Positions 35,414 through 47,616 of a stretch of 64,000 nt of DNA are shown here, piece after piece (position 1 is the stretch's first letter; each line of letters starts with the position of its first letter). The translations under genes and the position numbers were made by a program. The notes under the pieces are model-generated. The model saw nothing but the letters and a program-made list of their open reading frames with translations. It did not search any database and was not told where the DNA came from. Source of the stretch: Perilla frutescens (Eukaryota > Streptophyta > Magnoliopsida > Lamiales > Lamiaceae); contig BRKX01000011.1 in the NCBI GenBank assembly GCA_026008535.1, positions 17,988,001 to 18,052,000 of the forward strand, given 5' to 3'.

Positions 35414-35596
35414 GGAAATGGCTTTGCCTTTTTTTTTTTAACAACTCACACACTCGATCTATGGTATTGAGAAGATTTAAACCCGTGATTTTTAATCTCC
35501 AAGCAACCTCATAGTTGAACCCGTGATCTTTGGTCTCCAAGCAACCTCACTCCACCACTAGACCATCCCCACCAGGACGGAAATGGTTTTGCTTTT
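35414..35596 (-). mobile_element. tRNA-derived SINE, same family as 19863-19976, with an internal duplication
   Basis: On the minus strand: TGGTCTAGTGGTGGAGTGAG (A-box), then CCAAAGATCACGGGTTCAAC (B-box), then a second copy of the TTGGAGAxxAAAxATCACGG segment, and an A-rich 3' tail. The target duplication is about 18 bp (GGAAATGGCTTTGCCTTTT / GGAAATGGTTTTGCTTTT, starting at 35414 and 35579) with small differences. Confidence 0.7.
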
Positions 35597-35655
35597 GTCC
35601 CTTTGGATTTAGTTACCTCTTGTCCCACATCGTAGAACTCATATATATATATATA

Positions 35656-35913
35656 TGGAAGATTCGATGGTGCCCTTCATATCCTAATTCTCAATTTTAA
35701 TTAAAAAATATAATTTTAGAGACATTAGTAAATGTTAATTATATTAGTCCTTATTTTTTCGCCTCTCGCTATGTAAACGACATTGTCATGTGTTTTTAAT
35801 GATATCGTGTAAAAAAAAAGACACAACATTATCATTAACATAACATGAGGCGAAAAAACAAAACGAGACCAATATAATTTTAAAATTAGGGACGGGTACC
35901 ATCGAATCTTCCA
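35656..35913. mobile_element. MITE (258 bp) with about 25-bp TIRs
   Basis: TGGAAGATTCGATGGTGCCC at the left is matched by GGGTACCATCGAATCTTCCA at the right. The sub-terminal TAATTCTCAATTTTAATT and AATTTTAAAATTA parts also pair. It is bordered by (AT)n on the left and (CT)n on the right. Family unknown. Confidence 0.65.
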
Positions 35914-36071
35914 TCTCTCTCTCTCTCTCTGTATATATACTCCTATGGGCTCTGTGTAATGACTTGTGTATGGAAAGGGTTATATGGATCAGCCCATGCA
36001 GTGGATGCATCAGCTTGAAAACCTCAATTCTGACTCAGTCGATATGACTTTTAAGGCAATGATTTAATTAT

Positions 36072-36614
36072 AATATGGCTATTTTGATTTCATGAAAAAT
36101 AATGGAGCCGCATCAAAAACCACTATGTGTAAATGCTCCTTCCGTTTCTGAATAAGTGTCATTGTAGCATTTTAATTCTATTTCAAAAAAAAATGTCATT
36201 CTGCAAATTCGAGACAAAAAATTCACATTTTCCTCATATTTGCCCTCATTTAATGCATACAAAAATCAAATATTTAACTCATTTAATGTATTCACACCGG
36301 AATGTATTAGATAATTTAATTAATTTATTAATTTGTGTGCATTCATCTAAAATGATATATAAATAAAAAGAATGGAGTATATAAAAGTTGGCAAAAAGTA
36401 AATATATTTTCGATCCGTGATTAGCTCTAGGTATAAGTTGAATCATATAAATTTTTGAGTCCATTCTTGAATTCTTCCCATGCAAATGGATGAATGATGA
36501 AGAAATAAAAGAAATATTGTTTGTTTCAGTCTAAAATAAGAAACTGTGATTTTGAAAAATTTACAATATGGCCATTTTGGCTTCATGGAAAATAATGGAG
36601 CCACGTCAAAAACC
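36072..36614. repeat. 50-bp direct repeats around a possible Stowaway-like MITE
   Basis: AATATGGCTATTTTGATTTC (36072) and AATATGGCCATTTTGGCTTC (36565) begin two 50-base copies that also share AATAATGGAGCC and CAAAAACC. Between them, 36138-36378 starts CTCCTTCCGTTTCTGAATAA and ends GAATGGAGTA, like a worn Stowaway element. Confidence 0.5.
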
Positions 36615-37688
36615 CAACTTAGATGAATTGCATGCCACGTAGGCATTTCGGGAATGCCTCTGTTTTTACTGTTCTTTCAGTCTTATACAAATTTTAACTT
36701 GTCTTCCCTAAAAAGACAAAAAGACAAAAAGACAAAAAAAAAAAAGAATAAAAATTAACTTGGCCCTAAAAAAACAATAAATAAGAAAATATATTGATGG
36801 CGATGAGATTGCATATGTAATGTGTTTCCAGTTATTTTTTATATTTATCTTATTCAATATTTTTTTCGTTAATATAATTCTTACTCATATTGCCTAGGAT
36901 CTAGTTTTAAAAGTGTTGCAGGATTTTTTTCAGGATTATAGTAATTTGTTAGGGATTTTACACTTATCGTCTTACAAGCTGTTTATTCAATGTTACTGGA
37001 CTTCTTTGCTACTTTGTTAGATGGTATAAAAGGGTGATAGATATATAGGACGGCATTAATATTGTATTTATTTGTAAAATTAAAGTTCATGATTAGATAA
37101 TGACCCAACATCTCTTAAATATCTGTATCTTATTACAAATTCCATTCTAAAGGTGTGATATGTGATACAATAGATAATTATTAATTATTGGACTAAATTA
37201 TCATTTCATGTAGTATTAATTAAATTTCTATCGCAGAGCACGCATACACAATATATGGTAACTAATTAAAAAATATTTAGGATTTGCAATTTTATGGCTA
37301 ATTTTGAATACATTTAACCAAATAATTAATTATTAATAAATATATTTATGCATATCTTAATGCAATCAAACAAATATAATATTAATATCTTATATAATTT
37401 AAGACATCTTAGTCAAACATATAAAATCTTATCACATGCTACTTCGCAAATGAAATAGATATGTATGGTTTAATATTGATTATTATAGGGGAATTGAATT
37501 TGATTAATAAATTGTGGTATGTGTTTTGGTGCAATTCAGTGTTACTATGTCAATCGATGAATTTGTGTTTGTTCTTGTGCATATTTCGAGTATTCTCAAT
37601 GGATTATATATACTTTTATCTGTATGAGTGGTATCAGATCAGGCTGCGCTCTTGACAATATATATATATATATATATATAGATATATA
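36615..37688. other. AT-rich intergenic DNA
   Basis: No gene. It contains tandem AAAAAGACA units at about 36712-36736 and an (AT)n tract at 37659-37680, the insertion target of the MULE. Confidence 0.5.
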
Positions 37689-38179
37689 GGGAAATACTAT
37701 TTTAGCCACTTAAACTTTTAAAAGATTTATTTTAGCCAGTAAGTTTTAAACATATTTTTTAGCCACTTTGGACCAAAATGCCCTTCTATCCTGAAAATAT
37801 ATATACTAATATAAATTAAATTTTTGAAATGAAAATTGCCCCAAATCTGAAAAATTCCCTCCCTCTATCTCTTTCCCCAAAACTTTGAATGTGCATTTTG
37901 ATCAAGGCAAGACGAAGCTGGAGCCGAAGCCGAAGACAAAGACGAATACGAACGGAAGTTTGAGAGATTTGTCCCCTCTGTCGAAGACGAAGACGAACAC
38001 AAGTTCGAGCATTGTCTCTCTTACTGACACAGGCGCATCGACAAGAAGAAGTCGACGCTGAATTGCAAAGTGTGAAACGTGAACTTCAATTTTCTGACGT
38101 GTAATTTGAAAGGTATTATTCTCACTTCAATCAAAATTTCGTACTAAATCGAAGCCCTGAAAAAAAAAATGTTCCTAAT

Positions 38180-38430
38180 TGCGCGCCGGGTTGTTCTTAA
38201 CTGCGCGCTAAATCACGCGCGCAGATGAGTTTGCACGCGATGACTGGCACTCCAACAATGTTGTGCGCTTGTTCAAGCGCGCTTTATGATACGCGCAATA
38301 TGCCGCATGCATAGTGGACTCCATGGCGCGCGCATTCCGGCTGTTCCCCGGGCACACGTGCCTCGGAGAGCGGTCCTACGCGCAGGGCCTTCGCCATGAT
38401 GCGCGCATTGATTCCGCGCAGTTTATGTGT
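38180..38430. repeat. Left subterminal GCGCGC-rich block of the MULE
   Basis: More than ten TGCGCGC, CGCGCG or ACGCGCA motifs occur in about 240 bases (for example CTAAATCACGCGCGCAGATG, CATGGCGCGCGCATTCC). It is embedded in AT-rich DNA and mirrored at 43270-43840. Confidence 0.75.
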
Positions 38431-38821
38431 GTTCGGCCTAAGGTTATCGGCCGATATATGTGCAACATCGCCATTGCTTCGGTTTGTATAGAATTGTATC
38501 GGCTTTTGCGTATTAGCATTTAAAATTCGTAAACAGGTCGAAACTCAAATTTTAACATCTAATTTATGCTCGCACGCTCGCCACTTCGATTCTTTAATTA
38601 ACATCGGCAACATTATTGGCATATATGTGTACAACATCGCCATTGCTTCGGTTTGAATATAATGTGTATTGACATCAATATGAAACCATTAAAATTGTTA
38701 AACATACCTAAAAACATATTTTTTTTTACTGTTGAATTGACATTCGCAAACATGGAGACCACATTTTTACATTAAATTGATTGACGAATATTTATATATA
38801 TTTGTATTTGTTCTCGAGCAG

Positions 38822-40461
38822 ATGAGCGATAAAAACATTATTTTGTATCATAGAGGGTTTTGGAGAGACAACATTTACATAAATGGGATTGACGAATATG
38901 TCCACGTTCCATCGGATGGTATGACGTACTCTCACTTATTTGACGAAGTTGTTGGAATTATCGGTGAAGATCCAAACCTTTATAAGTATGCTATTTCTAC
39001 TCTCATGTTATCTGCTGACGGTAAATGATTCAATTTAGGATAAAAAAATGATTCAGACTCGGATCATGCTAACAGTGTTCTTCCGTTTTTGAGATTATAC
39101 GTTGAAACATTTGATAAGGCAACACCTATACAAGCTCAACATCGATTTACTGTCACAGCCCATAATAGTTTTGTGGGTTTATTAAATTCTCAAAATGTTT
39201 GTCCACAAACATACGCACATGATATTCCATTTAATAGACGAGCTAAGGCTGATATAGTTCACCGAGTTAAAAAATTTTGCTATGTCGATGATACTATTGG
39301 TGTTGAAGAGGATAATGTGACAGTTGATGATGATGATGATGATGATGATGTGAATGATGAGACAAGTGTCCGCGGCAACCATGCCAATTTCAGCGCTGAG
39401 GAGCATTGCAGAACGTATGATCAGGGGAATGATGAAACATATTTTGATTAGGATGGGGAAGAAGTACATGTCGATGATGAGGCTGATGACCTTGACGGTT
39501 GTTGTGGAATGCACCGTACGCCCACACCACCAAGTGTTTCCAGATGTGAAACAGACGATGTGCAGGATGATGCTTTCGAAGTATCGTGCGGACATGGATT
39601 GCAGTGGATCATCCCAGGGGCATTTTATCAAGCAGCGCTTCCTTTGAATGATTTGGGTATTGATCATGAGTATTTATGAAATGATTTGGACACATCCGTT
39701 GATGTAGTACGCCATTGGTGAAGTTTCGAAATCGATTGAACAGGGTAAGACAATGACTGTTCAACCCATTAGTGCCATGGAGTTTAAGGTTACAAATGGA
39801 ATGAAGCACTACACCGTTGACCTTGCAGTGAGAAAATGCTCGTGTCTCGAATTCGATCTTAATTTCATCCCCTGTCCCTACGCAGCTGCAGCCATAAGGT
39901 CAGTTGGTAAACTTTGAAGTTTCATCTCCTTTGGTCGGCACATGATTTCGGACCAAAGGATTTATCCATGCTATTCTTATTCATTTGTTTGATGTTGATG
40001 ACCTAATCGAGTTACGTTTGTTATACAGTAAAGCAAATCAGCATCCTTATGCATATGTAAATACCTATTACACAACTGAGAACCTCAGTAAGATGTACTC
40101 CACAGAGGTGTTTCCGGTTGATCATCCCGATGAATGGAATATACCACTCCCACTGGCCAGTAGGGTTGTCTCGGCACCACCTAATCCGCAACAGGTCGGC
40201 CAGCAACATATGAGTAGAATCCGATCAGTAAGTCGGTCATCATCGGGAGGGTATCGAGTCAGAGCTAGATGTGCTAGATGCGGACAAAGTGGTCACAATC
40301 GAGCCACGTGCACAGAGTATATTCCCATTTCAGAAGGTTCGTAGATTGGTAGCAATGAATTTGGCGCAGCAAGTACCAATCGTGCACGCAGACCACACCG
40401 ATGTGGTATATGTCGTGGATCCGAGCATACTCGAACAACATGTCCGAACAGGGGTCCGTAA
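38822..40461 (+). pseudogene. MuDR/MURA-type transposase lacking its catalytic core
   Basis: The start ATG at 38822 follows an acceptor-like TCGAGCAG. An N-terminal MuDR region (residues 1-68, HRGFWRDNIYINGIDEYVHV) is followed by two in-frame stops (39026, 39041). Then come FNRRAKADIVHRVKK and an Asp-rich tract, a TAG at 39449, and a SWIM zinc finger (KCSCLEFDLNFIPCPYAAAA, about 39830-39895) in which the usual CPH reads CPY. The C-terminal tail (39985 on) has YVNTYYTTENLSKMYS and HPDEWNIPLP. A zinc knuckle CARCGQSGHNRATC follows, and after a TAG at 40342 a second knuckle CGICRGSEHTRTTC. The DDE transposase domain that should lie between the Asp-rich part and SWIM is absent. Dead. Confidence 0.8.
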
Positions 40462-40539
40462 TTATTGATTTGTATCATTTGTATTAAACTATTGTTTGTT
40501 GTTTGGATTAACTTGTATATTTGTTGAGAGCAACAATTG

Positions 40540-43500
40540 TTAACATAGGCACTGAATTAGTTTTAGAACAGTGTCTATCCGACAAGGGCGGCACCTTGCA
40601 AAATGAGGATCACTGTGTAGAATGGCGAGATAGGCATCAATATGACCCTCGGACAACTCCGCCTTCGAACTCAGGAGTTCAGTAAAGAATTCCCTTGCAA
40701 TAGCATATCCTATGCCCACATTCCTTCTGCAACCAGTCATCAAACCATTGCACACATCACCGATTACATTCTAAATGGCAACTAATGACGCAATTAAGAT
40801 ATAATATTAATTATCACTCACAAGGCATTTGACTTGTTCGTTCTCTATTTCTTCCAATCTGCACCGTGCTTCTCAGTTGGACGAAAGGGGCTGCGCAACA
40901 CAGCAGACGCTGCCCTCCTTCGGACTTCTTTGTAATTCAATTTCAGAGGAGTTATCTCTGAAGGAATTGGACCGCTTTTGACGGCTGGATCAGATTGCGG
41001 CTGCGGGCTAGGACCTTGCGTTGTAGGAGTTATCTCTGAAGGAATTGCACCGGTTTCCATGGCTGGAGGGCTAGGACCTGGCGTTGTAGGATTTATCTTT
41101 GAAGGAATTACACCGCTTTCCACGGTTGGTTCTTTCCACGGCTGCGGGCTAGGACCTTGCATTGTTTTACCTACGTGTGTCATCTCAGCTCCCGCTGAGT
41201 CAAACGATAGTCGGCTATGCCATGACATCGTGTCTTCTGCCTGTGATGTCTCCTGCGCACCCCATTCTTGCGACTGCTGGCTAGGCCATGCGCTGTCTGC
41301 TCTCGTTTTCTTCGGGATAGGCCAATCCCCACTCTCATCCCTAGACTGTGTGTCTTGCAGGGATTTCATCCCCATTTAAATTCAGGTGGTTGCCATCCCC
41401 AATCGTCCTGAATTAAAAAAACAAATTAGTTTTTAATTAATATAAATTTTCATCATACTATAGCATGAACATACATGTCCACTTTCTCGTTCATCAGAAC
41501 GCTCAGGACTTCTTTCTTGTTTAGAGAGCCGCGGAAGAATATGACATAGCCAGCTCTGCATTCTGTTCATAACTTTCTGAGCCACACATTGTGCTGCTTG
41601 CTTGCCCACAAGATGGGATACTTGCTCAGCCGCTAATCGAGTAGCTCTCGTAGCCACATCATGACACTCTCTTAGAAAAAATTCTCTTTCAGAAGTGGAC
41701 AACGGCTGAGTCATGCCAGGATCCACGGGCCGGCTGTCAGGTCCTGTTTCTTGTCCACATTCATTCGAACTTTCTCTGTTCAACCACTCATTGCCTTCAG
41801 GGTTGTTGGTAAACAGACGATCATCTACAAAGGTGTCCGTATTGCCTTCAGGGTTATTAGTCAACAGATCATCTACCTGGGTGTTCGTAAATAGAACATC
41901 ATCTTGTGTAGGGAGGGTTGCCGGACGAGGGAGGCTTGCCGACCCAGGAAGAGTTTTCTGAGCCGCTTCATATGACCGGGTTTTAACTACACGGCGTGGA
42001 GGAGCATGTTGAAACAAAAATAGACCTTGTTCTATGCTATTCCAATACACATAGGCATTTTCAAGGTCGGAATGTTTCAACTTGTGGAACATCTACATTC
42101 AAAGAACATTTGAACACATGAGTAGTAGTTTTTAAAAGTCGAAAAATTGATGGAACGTTAAATGAAACACTTAGAATTCTTCACACCTGCCCTCTGATGT
42201 CTTTCAAATCATAATTTTTAAATTTATACAAATATCATAAAACTTTCGGCATAGCATCTGTTGATGCAACAACACCATAAGTCTCACCCTACAGTGGGAC
42301 AACACAATAAATCCATGTCTGCATCAAGATAGTGTATCAAAAATTCTATGTTTACATGAATTTAACCGATATTACAATAGTTCAAATAATTATAGTGAAA
42401 TTACAGTTATTAAAGGAATTTATCTCATCATACCGTGAATGCTAGTGAGAACCCGTATATATGATAGAAATATCTTTTGGCAGATTCCTTCCGTGCCGTC
42501 GGGATATTGGTCAGGTAATGCAGCAGTCTTTGGTAGGAGTAGCTGCCCCATGGAAAAGATTCTCATTTTTCTTCATCCTTGACCAACATCCACAACCAAT
42601 CAGGAATGTGATTCCCAGAGTCCAGTCCAAACAACACACCATTGACAAACAACACTTTCACAGCTTTCAAATAGTCCTGGGGGTCATCCCCAAGACTCCT
42701 TTTCTCCTTGAACTTCTTTCTCAATTCAGCCAGCGTTATCTGCTTTTTCCGTAGGACCCGACTATAGAAGTGGGAGGATCTAATCTTATGGACTTTATGC
42801 GAATCAAAATTCGAAGGACCGAAATTCAACCCACAGATCAGAGCATATTTAAACCAACTGAATCTAAGCCTTTTCTTTCCTATTTGAAACCACATCTCAG
42901 TCTGATCACCCCCATCCTTCACTACCTCGCGTGTGAGGAAATGGTGCACTGCTTTATTGCATTGATCAACCTTGCTTGGAATTTGCAACAGCTTACCAAA
43001 GCATGAATTTCGGAATTTGGCATATATATCATCACCATAACCAGTCAGTACATCTTTGATATCAATAATATAGGCCGTGTGATCATGGTTGCTGATTGTG
43101 TACTGGATATTTTTAATTTCCTTCCTTTTCCATTCCAGTCCATCCTACATATAAGATAAAAAAAATCATTACATTAACGAAACAAAAATTATTCAAATCT
43201 TGTGTATGTGTGTGTAGGATTAAAGAAAACTTTGTGCCGATGTAATGGAATGCTGGGCAAGTGGCTGCCGATAATCTAAAGGTGCATGTCGATGCTTGCC
43301 ATTACTGCGCACATAGGCTGCGTGCAAAGGTGCTGCGCGCAGAACGGTGATGCGTAAACAACAAAGCATGCGAATGCATAGATGACTAACAGATATATAA
43401 TAAACTCCTAGCTAATATTGCATTTATGTGTGTGCGATTAAAGATAACTTTGTGGCGATGCAATGAAATGTTGGGCAAGAAGCTGCCAATAATCAAAAGC

Positions 43501-44010
43501 AACAAACCGATGCTTGCCGTTACTGCGCCATAATCTCTGCGCGCACCAATGCTGCGCGCCATGCCCCTGTGCTGCTACGCCCACAACTGATGCGCGCAAG
43601 ATCCATGCACGCAATACTGCTAGGGCAAGAGCCCTGCGCCCACAACTGCTGCCCGCAAGACCCATGCGCGTACCAGTGCTGCGCGCCGTGCCCCGCGCGG
43701 CTACTACCACAACTTCGGCGAGCAAGAGCCTTGCGCGCACACGGCTGTTGCATGCAAGACCCATGTCCGCAAAACCGCTGCTGCCCGCAGGACCCATGTG
43801 CGTGCAAAATGACTGCGCGCACAAATTGGCCGCGCACCTAAGAACAACAAAATTTACAGATTTCTATCTACTTCCAAAATACCGCAAATTATTCCATTTT
43901 TTCAAAGACCCACTTCACTTTGTATATGAAGATACCTCTAACACAGTTGCACGTCGTCTCTTATGTGGAGGAGCCTCTTCGTGACGTTCTTCAGTATTTG
44001 ATATTTTCCC
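40540..44010 (-). pseudogene. DUF1985 / Ulp1-like (Kaonashi) pseudogene with several exons
   Basis: Readable parts, 5' to 3' on the minus strand: an exon near 44010-43936 (NTEERHEEAPPHKRRRATVL); a DUF1985 exon 43144-42434 (YGDDIYAKFRNSCFGKLLQI, MWFQIGKKRLRFSWFKYALI) with a frameshift near 42560, continuing FPWGSYSYQRLLHYL and YHIYGFSLAF; an exon 42288-42187 with one stop; a linker exon 42092-about 41475 (Pro/Asn-rich, then LAAEQVSHLVGKQAAQCVAQ); a Pro/Thr-rich repeat region 41375-40845 (three TQGPSPQ/IPSEITP units); and 40755-40540 (REFFTELLSSKAELSEGHID). The last matches the region before Ulp1 cysteine-protease domains. The catalytic domain itself is missing, where it would run into the transposase tail. 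Splice sites are inferred. Confidence 0.7.
43270..43840. repeat. Right subterminal GCGC-rich minisatellite of the MULE
   Basis: Imperfect units containing TGCGCGC, GCAAGACCCATG and CACAACTGCTG repeat every 50-60 bases across 43520-43840, with sparser ones from 43270. The GC content is the highest in the element. Long open frames on both strands here are by-products of the repeat. Confidence 0.75.
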
Positions 44011-44511
44011 TAAAATCGAACTTCAAGACAAAACAATGGCAACAATATATATCTATTAGAAAATCCACGATATAATGCAGTAAGAAATCATACCCAAAAC
44101 CCTAAAACCTATTACACAGCGCAATTCCCCAGTCCATTCAAATACAAAACCCTACAAAACTCAATTTTCGACTCAAATCTCACCTTTGGTCAACAATAAT
44201 GTGCGATGACGATGTAACAGTCACCGGATGTTATGGGTCACCGGAGTTCACAGTTGAGGTTTGTGGCGACGGGAAGATTTGAAAGAAAGTGCTTGGAATT
44301 TTGGGAGGGAAGAGACAGATTGAATTGAATTTCAGAATTTTGAGAGGGAAGAGAGAGAGAGAGAGGGTTGATAATTTTGTAATTTTTTTTTAAGGCTGAT
44401 TAATTACTAAAGGGGTACTATAGTAATTCTGGCCAAATAAAATATGTTTAAAAGTTACTGGCTAACATAAATATTTTAAAAGTTTGACCGGCTAGTTCCA
44501 CATATTTCCAC

Positions 44512-46967
44512 TATATATATATATATATATGTTAATTAATGTGGAGACGTTCGATGTTTTGAACCTCGTGGTGATGTTCACTTTGATGACTACCTTGATG
44601 GTACTGATAAAGGAAATTTCTCTCTTTTTTATATGTGATGAAGATCCCTCTGATTTTGATACCACTCACGAGGGTTAATGAGATTTTTCAATATATAACG
44701 AAGATTCCTATGATATTGATGATGCTGCTGCGAAGGACGACTATTCCTCCTTTCCCTTCCAGTTTATAATGAAGATATCTTGGACCATCGTGGTTAAATC
44801 ATGAATTCTCTTGAATAAGGTTCCTCCAAATAAGAATGTTTTAATCCCTAAAAAAAAAAATTGTTATACAAAATTACAATAACTACTTTTTGTGGGGAAA
44901 ATTAGAATAATTCGTCAACTTATTCATTTAATAATCTAGATGTTTTCTACAAGCTTGTGCATAAACATACAAAAAAAAAGAGTAAATATAATGGGCCTGT
45001 AACTGTTTCACTAATTTATAATCAGGGTCCGAATAGTAAATAAACACCATATATGTCTCATGAAACTAATTGCCGGCAATTCTCAAGTATATATATTTGA
45101 CTGTATGGTTAGACACTTACATATATAAATATGAACATTAGTCAACATTCATTTCCTAAAAAAAAGAAAAGCAAAAAAAAACATCAGTCAACATTCATTT
45201 CCTAAAAAAAAGAAAAAAAAAACATTAGTCAACAGTAATTAAGGTTGGTAAGGTGCGTTTATTTTATGTGATAGATTGGATAATTTAGATATTGATAAAA
45301 AAAATAGTATAAACTTAATTCATCATACACTTTGATGGATTGAACATTTTTTTAGCTTATTAGATCATGTTAACTGATTAATTTAAAGAATTTTATCAAT
45401 TTAGATTCCAAAAAAATTGATTAACTATAAATCATGATCACAGAAGATAAAAACTATCAATTTAGATATTAAATTATTGAAATTATCATTCTAAAACCTT
45501 TCTTAAATCGAGTATTTTGAATCTTGTTTATTTTTGAATCAATTTCAATGAAAATTTCTCTTCCCGAATTAATCTATTAAATTCAATAAATGGTTATTAA
45601 AAATAAAATAAGAATCTAAATGAATGATTTTTTTTGAGACCTTAGATTAATAGTTTTAATCATTAATGATCTAAATTGATAATTTTCATCCGTCAAGTTA
45701 TAGATTATAATTAACCTATCTTTCTGATTCTAAATTTATAGAACTCCATAATTTAATTAAATATACGTAGTAGAAATTCAATAATTCGAATGCGAGACCG
45801 AATACAATTATTTCTTGCAGAAACTAAATCTCATCCACAATCTAATAACATAGGAAACGAAACAAACCTCCAACTTGTACGTCTTTCAGTTACTTCTCTC
45901 TTAAGTTTTCTATAAAAAAAAAAACTTCTCTATTAAGAGAAATCCAAACGTCAAAACATATATAATCTAAAAAAAGTAAGCAAGTTGATTGCATGAATAC
46001 AAATTCCATGCAGAGGCAACACAAACTCCCATCCCCTTTCACAAAGAAATGTGACAATTTTTGCCAAAAACATGTAAATTAGTAGAGTCCAAAATTCCCA
46101 CAGAAAAGAATTATTGGCTTGGATCGGCAGCAATCAGGTGAGGTGATGATGCATCAAATTTCATGCAGGAATTTCACCAAACACATTATCAGCATAACAA
46201 AACATTAGAGAGTGGGCTTGGCGCAAAACCAGACAAGAATATAGGAGTTGTAAAGAGAGGGAATCAAGCCGATCAAGATCCCCAAAAGCTCAACGCGACA
46301 AGATGTGAACAAAAACATGGGCCCCACCGGAATGGGCACCATTTTCACAAACTCAATTTAGATATTTTATTTTAATTTTTTTTCTAATTTATTTGAACTA
46401 TATAAGTATTATAATATATGATGATTTGCAGTAGTAGCAGATATGCATTCGAGACTGGTGGCTTCATCGAGTGGAATGGTGACGTCGACGCTACTTTACA
46501 TTCTATTTCCAACAGAGAAGACGCCAATCACTGACTAAATACAATTTTTCAATAAAGATAATTTAGAGCACTTTGTTGCACAATATAATGAGGTTATATT
46601 TGTTATTCTATTCGTCAATCGAGCCGAATATATTATCGTTCGAGTCGCTTTAAAGAATATTATCGAATATAGATCTAACGAAGACTATATTATGATTAAA
46701 GATAAAAGAATTAATCCGAAAAGGTTAAGTTCAATGGTTAGTGCTCACAATCCTCATCCACAACCCATATATCCATAGGCATGACAGCCAAAAAATATAT
46801 GTATTCAGAATTTAGGAAAATTACATTATTTTTTTTTTTTTTCATTTTTTTGGTTTTTAGGGGAATCTTTCAAAAGTTAACTAAACAAAAAGTTTTAAAA
46901 ATTAGGAATCAAATTATTTTTCAAGATCAGATTCTTTGCCAAGTAAATGAGCTAATGTTAGGCTTGA
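44512..46967. other. AT-rich intergenic DNA
   Basis: No supported gene. 44530-44810 has Asp-rich codon patterns broken by stops and may be a coding relic I cannot name. A 46-bp direct repeat (ACATTAGTCAACATTCATTT plus A-rich tail) is present 2.3 times at about 45134-45235. Confidence 0.45.
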
Positions 46968-47616
46968 ACTCACAGTTCAATAAAAATTCTCATGCAATTC
47001 TCATGCAGAGAAACATCAAAAGTTGTCTAATGAAATCCAATACAAGCCTTTACATAGATGGACAAAAATATGCAAAATCCTAATATGAAATCTAGATTAA
47101 AAGGAAATAAATAAATCAAAATTCAGATAAATCCGCGAACAACTTTACTGGGCGCGACACGGGCCTACTCACGCCCTCAGTCGCGTTGTAGCCCGTGCCC
47201 GGACCAAGTCGAAACACCCCGCAGTATCGGTGCAGTTCACTAGCACCTCTTCTCGCGCTGCACCTTACACCTAGCGGCGCGACCGCTTCACTCGCACTTG
47301 GGCTTGCACTGCAACTCACGTGTCTCCCCTCGAACACTCAAACTCGATCTTCGACACTCCACCTAGGCTCGTATAATTCCCCTCCTCTTGAAAGAGATTT
47401 GTCTTCAAATCCGAACCTCCTGGATCAAAGACTAGCACGAACCCATCATCAAAAACTTTCGACACAAGTTGCACAAGCCACCTCTTCAAAATCATCTAGC
47501 CTATGTCAAACAGTTGCCGCTCTACCACCACACAATGCCCAGATATAGGATTTAGGAATAAATCTTGTGGCACTCCTATGTCTGATGGTATATCTTTGTC
47601 AACCTATAAAATAAAG

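Larger units (their letters stand above)
37689..44511. mobile_element. Kaonashi-type Mutator-like element (MULE), 6.8 kb, degenerate
   Basis: Terminal inverted repeats of about 85 bp: the left at 37689-37775 (AAACTTTTAAAAGATTTATT, TTAGCCAGTAAGTTTTAAAC) and the right at about 44425-44511 in inverse orientation (GTTTAAAAGTTACTGGCTAA, AATATTTTAAAAGTTTGACC). It inserted in an AT dinucleotide tract, so the target duplication is ambiguous. The cargo is a plus-strand MuDR-type transposase relic (38822-40461) and a convergent minus-strand DUF1985/Ulp1-like pseudogene (about 40540-44010). That pairing is known from Kaonashi MULEs of plants. GCGC-rich blocks lie inside each terminus. Non-autonomous now, since the transposase core is deleted. 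Confidence 0.8.

Noticed and set aside
43438..43984. Overlapping 90-156 codon frames on both strands, Ala/Cys/Arg-rich
   Set aside because: By-products of the GCGC-rich minisatellite; every frame is open because AT-rich stop codons are rare there.
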